From positions 93,258,638 through 93,322,637 of the forward strand of contig OZ022503.1 of NCBI GenBank assembly GCA_963989385.1: 64,000 nucleotides of DNA, given 5' to 3'. Origin of the DNA: Ctena decussata (taxonomy: Eukaryota; Mollusca; Bivalvia; Lucinida; Lucinidae). This document shows, piece by piece, positions 35,211-46,705 of the stretch. Position numbers and translations under genes: made by a program. How positions within the stretch are numbered: position 1 is the first letter of the stretch; each line of letters opens with the position of its first letter. The notes beneath the pieces are model-generated. The model did no database searches, was not told the DNA's origin, and saw only the letters and a program-made list of their open reading frames with translations.

Positions 35211-35223
35211 AATAGAATCTATC

Positions 35224-35340
35224 ATTGGTCTCCGATGCGGACAGGGAAATCCCAACCCGAGGGCACATGGGGTGTGTCGGAAACGAGGCTTACTCTTGTG
35301 CCCGAGGGTTGGGATTTTCCTGCCCGCATCGAAGATCAAT
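35224..35340. repeat. Palindrome with 44-bp arms between the D repeats
   Basis: ATTGGTCTCCGATGCGG...GAGGGCACA (35224-35267) pairs with TGTGCCCGAGGG...CCGCATCGAAGATCAAT (35297-35340), around a 29-bp loop. It should form a stable hairpin. The 70-codon reverse frame across it is a shadow. Confidence 0.8.
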
Positions 35341-35344
35341 GCTT

Positions 35345-35760
35345 GATTATTTTTCTTACCTACGATGAACGGGGAACTATAATTTCGTGCAAACATGTAC
35401 AAGCGTAAGTAGTAATGTGACGTAACGTCAACGGTATTTCAAACGTCAGTTGGTAACGTCTTCAAAATGGCGGCATCCTCGGCGACAGCGTTTGGTGTGA
35501 AGCACTGACTTTTTCGGAGTTTTCTCCGTTTTAAGATATAGTAACAGATAATGATGGACTTATAAAGAATGAATTTCTTTGAGGAAACTCATTGCTATAG
35601 AAAAATAATGCATAAGTATAGATTGCCGAGTCGGCTTATTGCATTTCATCGATCGAGTAGAGATACACAGAATATAAGCTCGTGTGAGCTGTCCCAGTCT
35701 ATGGGCAAGACATAATTTTCCAGCACCGCTAAAATAGAACAAACTCTGTCTCATAGGTAA
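35345..35760. other. Unannotated interior between D repeats
   Basis: Apart from TTACCTACGATGA near 35357 and CATAGGTAAGAAA near 35753, which are mutually inverted in part, I see no feature. Confidence 0.45.
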
Positions 35761-35910
35761 GAAAATTCTGTCCCGCCCTATACGTGATGCGATCTCGGCC
35801 CTACACGTGACTTTTGGACATCAGGACTGGACAGAGCTTTCTGACAGGGCTATAATGATCGGGCCAAATATCTAGTATCAAGAGCAATACTAGTAAAAGT
35901 ATATGATAAA
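35761..35910. repeat. 150-bp direct repeat D, right copy
   Basis: Second copy of the repeat at 35061. It lies about 100 bp upstream of a LINE C-terminal fragment, which may belong to the same insertion. Confidence 0.8.
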
Positions 35911-36006
35911 CCAAAGACAAGAAACCAGCCGTTTGTATCCACTGAAGCTTTGGAGCAAAAGAACCATGACGATCCAAATTAAAATTAGGGAAACATCAAA
36001 ATATAA

Positions 36007-36342
36007 ACCAGAGACAGTAAAGAAAATAAATGGTTCGCTTATGCTGAGAACAGACGAATCGATGCTCTTCTGATCATGTTCTTTAGAATAGCAAAGGGCA
36101 ATGTCGCAATACAACTTCAACCATACTTTGAAAGACCCCAGAGATACACCCGTCCCATGCACTCTCTTCCGTTTCTACAGATACATACTTCTGCTATATA
36201 TTTCCAACAGTCGTTTTATCAAGCATCAATAGTTCTTTGGAACAGACTTCCTTCCGAAGTTGTTCTCTCGGAAGATCTTGACTCCTTCCGTGAAGGCACT
36301 GTAAGATCATTCATCGGTCACCCTAATTCAGAACACTGTTAA
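36007..36342 (+). pseudogene. C-terminal fragment of a LINE reverse transcriptase (CR1/jockey type)
   Basis: This 111-codon open stretch encodes the region downstream of the reverse-transcriptase core in many non-LTR retrotransposons. The pattern is a Trp-containing start, an Arg-Arg pair about 15 residues later, IMFFRIAKG in place of the usual 'LxMFYKIxxG', then a gap and the conserved FYQASIVLWNRLPSEVV motif near residues 77-91. The family form is 'SFFPRTIxxWNSLPxxVV'. A stop lies just upstream of 36007 and the N-terminal domains are absent, so it is a relic, not a host gene. The family match is from memory. Confidence 0.75.
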
Positions 36343-36344
36343 AC

Positions 36345-37120
36345 TTTACTTCTTCTGCACTAACACTATGTCTTTTATCACGTCTCACTATTGCACTTTT
36401 TATCTCCTACAATCTTTCGTTTACCTTTGCACTGACAGCGCAACTGCACATAATACACAAAAGAGGGTGCTGTAGTTTGAAAAGATAAATATATACTTTC
36501 TATTTCAAATTTCTAATACCAAAGAAGTTATACAATGTAAAGTACACTATAATAAAGTGTAGAAAACTATTCTAGAGCTGAGAGACGGTTCGTACACATA
36601 GTTAACATGGTTTTTGGCACGTTTTAAATATCATTTCCGACTGCTAATCAGCCTAATCGATTGAGTGTGACGGCACATACTGCATTTTTCTTGCAGCAAT
36701 AATAATATTGGCCCATTAAGATATAGCGTGACGCCCACAAGGCACAAAAAATTTATCCATTGCATAGCATCCTACATTATTATTGCTTCTTATAACATTG
36801 AGCTCCTTCAATACATTGCAGTAAAAAGACGGAAGAAAAAAAAGTTATCAATCTATAAAAGGTTTTAGAGATAAGAAACTTTTAGAAGCCATAGGCTTAT
36901 TGTTGGTTCATTAAACGTAAGGAGGAAACGCTTTTAATTTGGTTGATATGTTTGCAGTTTCAAATGCCGAAATACCAAAACGAAGGGAATAAGAATGAGG
37001 TGTTATCAAGGAAGTGCCGAGAAGTTCGCTAATTATTTTCACTTTTTAGTTTCTCGCATAGATAGACATACGTCTGTTTAAATGCAAAAGGTTTTTGGTT
37101 TCGAGCACACATAAATACAA
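36345..37120. other. Unannotated sequence
   Basis: The first part may be the 3' untranslated region of the LINE fragment. No other feature recognised. Confidence 0.45.
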
Positions 37121-37122
37121 AA

Positions 37123-37362
37123 TTGAGCCGCGACACGAGAAAACCAACAAAACGGTTCTGCGCAAAATGCAGACTCAGATCAGCCTGGGCATTCGCCAAG
37201 TCTGATCAAAGACTTCGCTTTGCGCTTAAAAGGTAGCTACGGGTGCTAGCTACATCCATGCTAACAGCAAAGATTCTGATCAGACTGGGCGGATGCATAG
37301 GCTGATCTGAGTCTGCGCTGAGCGCAAAATCACTCTGTTGGTTTTCTCGTGTCGCGGCTCAA
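37123..37362. mobile_element. Palindromic MITE, family M1, copy 3
   Basis: Complete copy of 240 bp with ends TTGAGCCGCGACACGAGAA and TTCTCGTGTCGCGGCTCAA and the inner palindrome TCTGATCAGACTGGGCGG. Flanks are A-rich, so a target duplication is ambiguous. Confidence 0.88.
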
Positions 37363-37364
37363 AT

Positions 37365-37725
37365 AAAAATTGAGATGGCAGACAAGACAGCAAAAAGTAA
37401 AAGTTGTTCCAAAGTTGTTCCAGCAGATACATGTATTACGTAAATTCTATCTCAACCAATATATGCCACTTTACCCTTCTATCAGGGCATATAAGACAAT
37501 GCAAAGTGTGTAATTTTCTGCTTTATAGTTCAGCATTTCTAATTAACATATAGCCTGACGTGAAGGAAAGAAGTATGATTTCCCACAAAACACGACAAGG
37601 TATGCGGGATCATTTACTTAAATGGAATTGCTTTATAGTCTTCAAACCCCAAATCAGTCCCAGTAAATGCATTTGGTTTCATTGGTTGCTATGTTGTTAT
37701 TGACAAGAGCTAACCATAGGACAAA
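37365..37725. other. Spacer between MITE copies 3 and 4
   Basis: About 360 bp, nothing recognised. Confidence 0.5.
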
Positions 37726-37962
37726 TGAGCCGACACGACAAAACAAACAAAGTGGTTGTGCGCTCAGCGCAGACTCATATCAGCCTGGGCGGATGCCAGT
37801 CTGATCAGAGTCTTTGCTATCCGCATGGAGGTGGCGTAGACCCTTAGCTACCCTTTAAGAGCTTAGCGAGGAGTCTGATCAGACTGGGCGGATGCCGAGG
37901 TTGATCTGAGTCTGCGCTGGGCGCACAGCCACTTTGTTTCTTTTCTCGTGTCACGACTCAAT
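37726..37962. mobile_element. Palindromic MITE, family M1, copy 4
   Basis: Copy of 237 bp, left end TGAGCCGACACGACAAAAC and right end TTCTCGTGTCACGACTCAA. It differs from copy 3 at many positions, so the two are not a recent tandem duplication. Confidence 0.87.
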
Positions 37963-37964
37963 TA

Positions 37965-38994
37965 ACATTTGCAAGCATCTGGGTATCTATAATATAAAAA
38001 GCATAAGGTGGTTATACGTATAATTTAAAAACAAATAAATCCTGAAATATTTTAAACATTTGATAAAGACTACTGTTGATTCTTTTTTCAAAAGCTTTAT
38101 GGACAAATTTCGAATCTGTCTTTTTTTAACGTTTATAACGTAATTCTACAAATATGAACATGCTAGATCTCGTTGTAAGTAATGTATCTATATTTACTCA
38201 AAATCCTATTCATCTTCTAGTTTGTAACAAACTAAGCGTTTTCTGGTTTTTTTCATATTTAGCTCGTAATGGTCTTGCCCATCTACCAGCTTTATTTTCT
38301 ACCCTATGAGACGAAACTCTAAAAATTCAACTATAAAACTCGAATATTTTTAACATTAAAGATATCGTAACTACCTTGAAAATTACAACTTAAAAATAAG
38401 TAAGAAGCTAGCCCGATAAGAACTTTTGATTTCTTCATTTCAGTTTTTCAATCGTATAAACGTGTCCCTTAAACTCTGATTTACCTGCATTCAACTCCGA
38501 CGAATCCCTTATTCTCAAGTAGTCGTTAAACTGATAATACTAATTGAACTAAACGGTCTAAACTGGAATCTACAAATAAGGTCTCCGCTATGGGTGCACG
38601 GCATGGAGTCAGCTCAGAGTCAATGTTGTGCACCTGCTCTTTTGCAATTCAACTGGCTTGTTTGTATTTAATCACTGTAATATTTTACAACGCCAACGCC
38701 ATAACCATTATTGTATGAATGTTATTGTTGATTCTCTTGCTCTTTACATGTAAACCAGAGATGATCAAATAAACTTGGAAACTTGATGATTATATTGTTA
38801 TCTTCATTGCTTCATTACCATGTAATGCATTCAGGGTATATGATCACGTGTTGTTTCTACGTCACAGGAAATAGAGGACTTCCAGTACAACGATGTGCTT
38901 TGTGGTTAGGGTTTTCAAGACAATTTCTTTATTTCTGAATGCATTCTTGTAAAATATAATGCAGAAAATGCATTCTCGTATGTAATTTTCCACT
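37965..38994. other. Unannotated sequence
   Basis: About 1 kb with no gene or repeat recognised. Confidence 0.5.
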
Positions 38995-38996
38995 GA

Positions 38997-39082
38997 GCAC
39001 ACGACCTTAAATCAATTTTGATTCAACGTCATGGCGCCATGACGTTGAATCAATGTTGATTCAAGGTTGTGTGCTTGCTGGG
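38997..39082. repeat. CAACGTTGATTCAACG palindromic repeat, copy 2
   Basis: Nearly perfect palindrome: GAGCACACGACCTTAAATCA, TTGATTCAACGTCATGGC at the left, GCCATGACGTTGAATCAA, then TTGATTCAAGGTTGTGTGC at the right, joined with almost no loop (GGCGCC centre). The copy at 2008-2114 is a shuffled relative. Confidence 0.75.
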
Positions 39083-39104
39083 TTAAACTGATATTCTTGT
39101 TTTT

Positions 39105-39500
39105 ACTGACAGCTTACCACGTTTAAGCCAACCTCAATTTCACAGCAGCAACAATGTTTACAGACCAATGCCTATCTCTGGTCTGGGATGTTAAGGGACG
39201 ATTTAATACAAATTAAAATCTTAAAGAGTTCCTTCAAGAGCGGAGAACACATTCAGAAGAAGGAACATGGACCAGACTACTTAGTTTCGGCTATTAAAGC
39301 CTCTTCCGTGACCCTGATAATATCTGGTGACGAAACCACATTGTAATTTCTTATTTTTAAGTGGGCAGCTGATTCAAAGACTGATTAGTATAAAAAAAGA
39401 GCCCAAGTAATATAAAGGAAGATGATCTAGACTAAGAGTCTAAACCAATCTAAAATTTCAGATTCCTCAGAACATATTCTCTGACCTCAAAGGACAAAAG
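39105..39500 (-). mobile_element. Hammerhead-bearing dispersed repeat, family HH, copy 2 (reverse)
   Basis: Read on the reverse strand this matches the locus at 12940 through GATTGGTTTAGACTCTTA, CACCAGATATTATCAGGGTC, the ribozyme, and GGAACTCTTTAAGATTTTAA. It lacks the GGCGGCCGTAAAACG block, so it is truncated or diverged at that end. Confidence 0.7.
39269..39314 (-). ncRNA. Degenerate hammerhead ribozyme, copy 2
   Basis: On the reverse strand the order is GGGTCA, then CGGAAGA in place of the core CTGATGA, then GGCTTTAATAGCC, GAAA, CTAAGTAG, TC, TGGTCC. Every segment has the same length as in the two other copies. Stem I, stem II (GGC/GCC, better paired than in copy 1) and stem III (CTA/TAG) all form, and the cut triplet is GUC. 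Two core bases are changed (U to G and U to A), so this copy should be inactive. Confidence 0.75.
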
Positions 39501-39509
39501 CTAAATATG

Positions 39510-40150
39510 ACCTATATAATCCCGGATAAAATCAATAGTATTGTCTATACAGTGCTCATGCCTATATACTCTCTTTGCTTTATTTTGAAAAAATGCTGTA
39601 ATAACGAATTTTTAAGTGAAACATGAAGGATTCCGGGTGTTGTCTCGTTGAAAGTGACATAAAAACGAAATAAGAAAACGCGTGATCATTAACCCTGGCA
39701 TTATAAACTTTTCTCTGTTATGAGTTTGTGCTCTCAGAGATCACAAACTAATGTCGTTAGTTACAAATTCAATACCTTTATGTTTGATAATTCAGTCGAC
39801 CAAGCTAACCATTTATAGAAATATTCTGATTTGAGATTTTAACCCCGAGAAAACAGTTTATGGAACTACAAAAGAGGGAAAAGAATCATCTCTAAGGCTG
39901 AGATCAGAAGGAAAAGAGGTGCTCATATAGGCTTGTTCGATACCTGACCATCGAATATAGTCAAACCACACTGAAGAAGTCAAGAAGTGAAAGATTGCTC
40001 TTTCACAGTAAATACAATTTTATACAAATCCACAGCCTTTTTTGGATCTCGACTCAGCGTGATTGTGAATGTATTTAACCCATTTATGCCTAGTTGGCAT
40101 TTTGTACATATTGGACGAATTAATGTGCTATTTAAGGGGCGTCTGGGTTA
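39510..40150. other. Unannotated sequence
   Basis: No gene or repeat recognised. Confidence 0.5.
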
Positions 40151-40154
40151 GGTT

Positions 40155-40545
40155 ACTTTTATTATTTCGTTTTAAACGGCAAACAGTGCTTACCCTGATC
40201 AGACGCCGCAGTCTGAGGTATCTGATCTGTTGGTTGGTTGGTTGATTTGATGCTTAACGTCCACGGTAAACAACTAAGGTCATGTCGGGACGGTCAGTTA
40301 ACCTAACCACACTATTCCTGGGCAGGCTTAGACCTCCTAAGCGGTTAACCAGTACTAAGTGCACATACTTTCGCCAGTAACTGACAACTGCCCTTCTTGA
40401 ATCAGGGGAAGGAGAAACGAAAGTATGTGGCCAGACCGGAATTCGAACCCAGGACCTCTGACTTACGAGTCAGGTGCCCTACCGATTGCAGTATCTGATC
40501 TGTATATGCACTGTCAGTCAGAGTCCTTTAAATGGGAGGGTTAAA
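40155..40545. repeat. Hairpin-type repeat interrupted by a SINE
   Basis: AACGGCAAACAGTGCTTACC...CTGATCAGACGCCGCAGTCTG at the left and ACTGTCAGTCAGAGTCC at the right resemble the small GCAAACA hairpin family (26213, 26435). A SINE occupies the middle (40231-40490). Confidence 0.55.
40231..40490 (-). mobile_element. SINE family S1, full reverse copy with perfect target duplication
   Basis: On the reverse strand the head is GCAATCGGTAGGGCACCTGA, then CTGACTCGTAAGTCAG as an anticodon-like stem-loop, then B box GGTTCGAATTCC. The body follows, and a (CAAC)n-type tail ends in ACCAACCAACCA. The 13-bp sequence GTATCTGATCTGT flanks both ends (40218-40230 and 40491-40503). This is the youngest-looking SINE of the window. 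Confidence 0.9.
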
Positions 40546-40549
40546 AACT

Positions 40550-41165
40550 GAAACACAGTTTATAATCTCAAGTGCTCCTGCTAAGCTTTTCGAGTTTGTC
40601 TCAAGTATGGCTTACGCTCAGAAGTCATGGAACTTACCGATCAGTTACCGGACTTAACTTACTATTGTTTCTTATACGCACACCAGATAGGTGTACTGCA
40701 ATAGCAAGAGGTGAGTACTATGTTTTGTTGTTTAATGGGGAGGTATATTTGTCACAACTTGTGGTCTCTACCAGTTGTCTGTACCGTTCGGCAATAAAAT
40801 GTGTTTCAACCAACAAACTGTTGTTTTATACTATGGTCGTAACGAGGCATCCATGGAGATCCTTGAACAAACCCGTATCAGGCACGTCAATTTAGGGATC
40901 CAAGTACGTTAAAATAGTGAATATTTGAGCTCGTGTTAAATAACTTACCAACAACTAGACCATATAGAGACGGCCCTCGGTCAAAATCTCATCAGAAAGA
41001 CCGGAGAAGCGGGCTATCGATCTCGTGACCTCTGCATTGGTAGTCCAGGGTGCTATCCACCACAGCGTAAAAGCGAGGATACTGAATTTGTCAATGTTTC
41101 TACGCTGTGCCTCGGAATGTTGGGCTGAGTGATTGTGGCTTTTCCCGAATACCTTCATTTTATAC
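40550..41165. other. Unannotated sequence
   Basis: A 107-codon frame at 40572-40895 is not recognised. Nothing else seen. Confidence 0.5.
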
Positions 41166-41170
41166 ACATA

Positions 41171-41436
41171 TGAGTCGCGACACGAAAAAAAGCAAAACAA
41201 AGTGGCATGTGCACCCAATAAGACTCAGATCAGCCTTGGCGTACACTCAGTCTTATCAGAGTATTTGCTGTGCGCATGACCAGTCTTTGCTGTCTGCATG
41301 GAAGTAGCTTAGACACTTAGCTATCCTTTTAAGCGCACAGCAAAGACTCTGATCATGCTGGACGGATGGTCAGGCTTATTTCAGTCTTTACTTGGCGCAC
41401 ATGCCACTTTGTTGCTTTTCTCGTGTCGCGGCTCAA
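41171..41436. mobile_element. Palindromic MITE, family M1, copy 5
   Basis: Ends TGAGTCGCGACACG and TTCTCGTGTCGCGGCTCA. About 266 bp, slightly longer than other copies because of an extra GTCTTTGCTGTCTGCATGG stretch that looks like a local duplication of its own GTATTTGCTGTGCGCATGA block. Confidence 0.85.
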
Positions 41437-41597
41437 ATGGTAACGGTGCCTTTACAAATCTTGATTGTCCAAACCCATATCTATAGGTTGATTATACCAG
41501 CGTGGGACATCAAATTGCTTTTATTTTGATACACTGCAAGGGCAAATGGCGTTGCTGTTGGTAAAATGGGTTTGCGTATGGATTAACAACTTATTAT

Positions 41598-41702
41598 TTG
41601 AGCCACTAATCGAGAAAACCAACAAAGCGGCACAAGCGCCCCAGCGAAGACTCAGATCAGCCTAGGCATCCGCCTAGTCTGAGCAGTCTTTGGTATGCGT
41701 TC
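41598..41702. mobile_element. Palindromic MITE, family M1, copy 6 (left half only)
   Basis: TTGAGCC...GAGAAAACCAACAAAGCGGC through GACTCAGATCAGCCTAGGC and GCAGTCTTTGGTATGCG. The right arm is missing, so the copy is truncated. Confidence 0.75.
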
Positions 41703-41798
41703 AAACTTTTGTTTACAGAACTTTCAATGGCCTATAGTTCGCAAGTTATGCAATCAGTTGACATGAGATAGTGCATGCATGTAGACATTTTAATGGCC

Positions 41799-42390
<592 letters not shown>

Positions 42391-42392
42391 TA

Positions 42393-42620
42393 ATTGAGCC
42401 ACGACACGAGAAAACAAAGTGACTTGTGCGCCCAGGGAAGACTTAGATTCTCCAAGTCTGATCAGAGTCTTCGATGTCCGCATGGAGGTAGTTTAAACTC
42501 TTAACTATCCTTTAAGCGCAAAACAAATGCGCTTATCAGACTGGGCGGCTGCCCAGGCTGATCTGAGTCTTCGTTGGGCGCACATGTGCCTTTGTTGGTT
42601 TTCTCGTGTCGCGGCTCAAT
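42393..42620. mobile_element. Palindromic MITE, family M1, copy 7
   Basis: Ends ATTGAGCCACGACACGAGAA and TTCTCGTGTCGCGGCTCAAT. TA lies on both sides (42391-42392 and 42621-42622), again fitting a TA target duplication. About 228 bp. Confidence 0.88.
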
Positions 42621-42811
42621 TATACGAGTAGACTTGCTTAAGTGGCTTCTTCTAATTGTTTTTATTCAGCAGTCTGTGCTGAGAACGAGATCTGACAATC
42701 AAACATACCGTATTTTTTTTTCAAATATGTACACTTCAAATACGTATAAATACCACATAATTATCAAATTAGTCCCCCCCCCACACACACACCAAAAAAA
42801 CCCCCCAGAGG

Positions 42812-43002
42812 ACCCATGGTCCTATATCGCTCACCTGAGCACTGAGGTTATGTTGAAAAAAAACTTTAAATTGTCACAGCAACAAAAACACATGCACAAC
42901 AGCAATAAAATACACCATTTATGTAGAGGATAATATCATAAACATTTATACAAAAAATATTCAGCTTTATTCCCCTTTATGGCTTCTGAGAAGAAGATAT
43001 TT

Positions 43003-43037
<35 letters not shown>

Positions 43038-44712
43038 AAAATATGGCCTTTCGGTTGCAATGGCAAACAATTAAAATCAGGGATTTTGGCTAAATTCATA
43101 TGGCTGGTAGAGGACTACTCCAGGTACATTTTCTATAAAGCTTGTGTCAAATGTTTTGCAGTTACACAGAAACAAATGCAATATTTCGTATTTCCCCATT
43201 GTAAGTCTATGGAACCTCTAAGTTGCCATAGCAACAAATTCACATGAGCAACGGTAAAATAAAAGATAACTAAGGGAGAGGCTAATGTCATTAACATGTA
43301 TGCAAAGTATCAGCTTCATCCCTTTATGGCTTCTGAGGAGAAGATTTTGTAATATTTTTTCCAAATTTACCCTTTAATTTGCCATAGCCACCAATTAAAT
43401 TCAGCGATTTGGACAAAATTCATATGAATCACAGAGGACTGCTTAAGGAACATATTTATAGAATTTTTTTTAAATAACTGGAGTAAGACAGCAAAAATTG
43501 CCAATTTTCACTTTCCCCATTATAAGTCAATGGAAACTAAAAGTTGCAATAGCAACCAGAGTTCTTATGCGATTGGAGGAAAAATCATACTTTATGTAAA
43601 GGCTAATGTCATTTACATGTATGCAAAGTATCAGCTTCATACCCCTTATGCCTTCTGAGGAGAAGATTATTGAATATTTTTTTTTCTAAAATTTACCCTA
43701 TATTTTGTCTTGGCTACTAATCAAATCAGCGATTTTATCAAAACTTAAATGAATCGTTGATGACTACTCAAGAAAAATTTCTGTAGAAAAAAAATCTAAA
43801 TAACTGCAGTGAGATAGCAAAAAATTGCCAATTTTCATTTTTCCCATTATAAGTCAATGGAAATTATAATTTGCCATAGCAACCAAACCGCTAGAGCAAT
43901 TACCATGAAAAGCAGTAATTCTTTAGAGGCTAGTACTAAGATCATTTCTGTAAAGTAGGAGCTTTATTGGCCACACAGTTTCTGCCGAGATGATTTTTTA
44001 ATATTTTTCTATTTTTAACTATTCGGTTGCTATGCTATGGCAACCAGCCAAATTGTGCAATTTGCCGTTATTTAATATGGCTGGTTGGGGACTACTCAAG
44101 AGACATTTCTATTAAAGTTTTGTCAAAATTTCTGCAGTGACATAGCAATAAATGCAAATTTTCCATTTTGCCATTATAAGCCAATGGCGACTTAAAGTTC
44201 ACATAGCAACCAAACTGCTAGAGCAATTGCCGAGAAAAACAGTTCTTTTATAGAGGATAATAACAAAATCCTTGCTATGAAGTTTGAGCTTTATTGGTAG
44301 CATAGTTTCTGAGGAGATGATTTTTGAATATTTTTTCTATTTTTAACCATTCGGTTGCCATGGTAATTTGTCAAATTGTGCAATTTACGTAAATTTCATG
44401 TGATTGATAGAGGACTACTAAAGGAACATTTATATAAAAGTTTTGTCAAAATATCTGCAGTGACATAGCAATAAATGCAAATTTTCAAATTTTCCCATAT
44501 AAGTCAATAGCAACTTTAAGTTGCCATAGCAACCAAAGTTCCAAAGTGATTTGGATAAAAACAGTATTATTGGTTGCCCCGCTGATGCTACATATGAAAT
44601 TTGGTAACAATGGGCTTTGTAGCTTCAGAGGAGATGTCGTTTGAAAATGTTGGCGGACGGACGGACGACGGATGCCTGCCTATGCTATAAGCTCACCTGT
44701 GAGCCTTCGGCT
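42812..44712. mobile_element. Pearl-like element, ~325-bp units
   Basis: The left edge has CGCTCACCTGAGCAC and the right edge GGACGGACGGACGACGG followed by AGCTCACCTGTGAGC, so related short hairpins close both ends. The anchor 'cttctgaggagaaga' recurs at 42983, 43330, 43652, about 43979, 44306 and 44623, with periods of 347, 322, 327, 327 and 317. A 30-bp A tract lies at 43006-43035. Non-coding. Confidence 0.75.
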
Positions 44713-44714
44713 AA

Positions 44715-45330
44715 AAAGAAAAAAAAAAAAGAAAAAATAGAGTTTGATTTTACAATGCCTTTAAAAGAGATGCTGATGTTATGGCGAACAAGAGCAGACT
44801 GATTCTGAGTCTGTACCGCTGTTTAATCGGACCTATCTGTCCGAATTATTACAATTTTTGCGGTAGAGTGGAGTGAGTTTGGTGCAGAATCTGATCAGAT
44901 TTGAGCTCTGGATGCAATCTTGACCTGAATGAAAAACAATTTCCTCAAGTACGTCTGTTTTCATTGCCATATGTATATTTCGTGAACGATCCACGCTTAC
45001 TAAGTCATTGTAAAATGGTTTAAATACAGGGCTATCATTTGTTCGATTATTCAGATTGAAAATGTTGAATGGACATATTGCCTTGCTAGCGTAAAACCTC
45101 TGTTAGAAGATCCACTAGTGTATGCAGGGGAAATTTGTAAAAGATGAAATGAACTTGTCAAAAAATAAGAAAAGTCGCGTTTAACGCATCCAAAAAATCA
45201 CGTAGAATATATGTCCCTAGCAGACAAATACGAACAAGAATCAGTGTTGAAGTAATGGCTTTGCACCAGCACGGGTACTTTTGTATTATGTGGACTAATT
45301 ATTGTCATATACTTATTTGCTTATGTACTA
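44715..45330. other. Mostly unannotated; possible hairpin-repeat fragment
   Basis: Positions 44780-44860 (GGCGAACAAGAGCAGACTGATTC...TCTGTCCGAATTATTAC) resemble the flank of the hairpin repeat at 26213-26310. Nothing else recognised. Confidence 0.4.
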
Positions 45331-45336
45331 AATAAA

Positions 45337-45522
45337 ATTGAGCTGCGACACGACAAAAGCAACAAAATGGCATGTGCACCCAGCATCCGCCCAGTCTGAT
45401 CAGAGTCTTCGCTGTCGGCATGGAGGCATATTAGACTCCTAGCTACATGGGCTGCTGCCAAGGCTGATGTGAGTCATCGCTGGGTGCACACGACACTTTA
45501 TTAGTTTTCTTGTGTTACGGCT
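45337..45522. mobile_element. Palindromic MITE, family M1, copy 8 (internally deleted)
   Basis: Left end ATTGAGCTGCGACACGAC, right end GTTTTCTTGTGTTACGGCT. About 186 bp, so some 50 bp shorter than a full copy; the GACTCAGATCAGCCTGGGC block of the left arm is missing. Confidence 0.8.
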
Positions 45523-45694
45523 GATGTAATATGGGTTAATCACCTTAAATTAAAGTACAGAAAATGTATTCCCAGATAATTGCAAATCCTATAAACAAAC
45601 AATATTGCGGTAACAAAGTCTTGTCATTTTGTCATTGAAAGTTACTCTGGCTATAACGATTTATTTTGGTGACACCAAAAGCGACAGCATTCAT

Positions 45695-45985
45695 CTCTGT
45701 GGAACTACAGAATCAGCAGCCGTATCAGCCATTCAAGCAAAGTCATGCTGAAAGTCACCTTGATTCAAAGGCGCGACTCGTGCGCTCCCTTGTCATATGC
45801 CTGTGAAACGTGGACGTTGACAGATGAGACAAAGAAAATATGCAGGCCTCTGAGATGAGATGAACAGAAGATTTCTGATCATACCTTACAAATCCTCAGG
45901 AACAGACACAATTCAGTGGGTGTATGACAAGTGTGGTCACAGATGACAGACTTCGTTTTGCGGAAGTCTGCTTATATGACTAAAT
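45695..45985 (+). pseudogene. Internally deleted RTE LINE fragment
   Basis: GAACTACAGAATCAGCAGCCGTATCAGCCATTCAAGCAAAG matches 58229-58268 of the larger LINE. It then jumps directly to a stretch matching 59070-59180 (GCGCTCCCTTGTCAT, TATGCCTGTGAA, CTCTGAGATGAGATG). About 770 bp of reverse-transcriptase sequence, including the FADD region, is deleted. The copy has no open frame of any length. Confidence 0.75.
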
Positions 45986-45989
45986 GCTA

Positions 45990-46290
45990 CTCATCTCCGG
46001 CTTCGAAATAATAATGTAGTGCAGCCGTCAAGCAACAACATAGATGTTTACAGTTTTGTCTGGTGGAACCTAGACATACGTGTACTTCCTACAGAATTTC
46101 TGGTTACCCAATTTCAGATAACGAAAACTAACTTTAGGATTACGTGGTAACATGGTAGTAGTTTGAAAATAAAAGGAATATTTAATTTCCAATCACTTAA
46201 AGCATTACACTCAACATGATCTGTCTTACAGCAACGATTACAGAAGTCACTAAGAGATACTGCAATTTCTTTGCGATACTTTTAAAACTC
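45990..46290. other. Unannotated sequence
   Basis: No gene or repeat recognised. Confidence 0.5.
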
Positions 46291-46296
46291 TATTAT

Positions 46297-46341
46297 TCCC
46301 TCGCACAACCAAGTTGTGGAGGGGATAAAAGGGTCTGTCCC

Positions 46342-46372
<31 letters not shown>

Positions 46373-46705
46373 TGTATGTATGTTCACCTTTTGTCATCGC
46401 TCTAGTTATCAATTATTAACCGATTTTGATATAACTTCACACAAGTGTTAGGTATGACATCCCGAACGAATTTGCGTTTCAGCGTGATGGGGGCAAGTTC
46501 AAGGTCACAGTGGCTATTTATTAGAAAAACTTTGTCATCGCTCCGGCCCCTTGATTTATAGACCGATTTCAACTTCCTACAAATGTTTAGTATGACAATA
46601 TCTTGGACAATTTGCGTTTCAGTGTTCTAGGGTTAAGGTCAAGGTCACAGTGGCTATTTTTAGAAAAAAAACTTTATCAACGATGTAGCCCCTACACACT
46701 GACAT
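46297..46705. mobile_element. Pearl-like element fragment with (ATGT)n
   Basis: The left end CCTCGCACAACCAAGTTGTGGAGG is an imperfect hairpin, followed by (ATGT)n at 46343-46382. Two units follow, with 'accgattttgatataacttc' at 46421 and 'accgatttcaacttcc' at 46561, each ending in AGGTCACAGTGGCTATTT. Same family as the insertion at 16840-17372; the right end is missing. Confidence 0.7.

Noticed and set aside
35061..35910. LTR retrotransposon made of the two 150-bp direct repeats
   Set aside because: Ends are not TG...CA, there is no primer-binding site after the left copy, no polypurine tract before the right copy, and no target duplication.
40428..40490. Functional tRNA gene
   Set aside because: The tRNA-like sequence is the head of a SINE with a full body, tail and target duplication, and other copies exist. 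The acceptor stem is not well formed.
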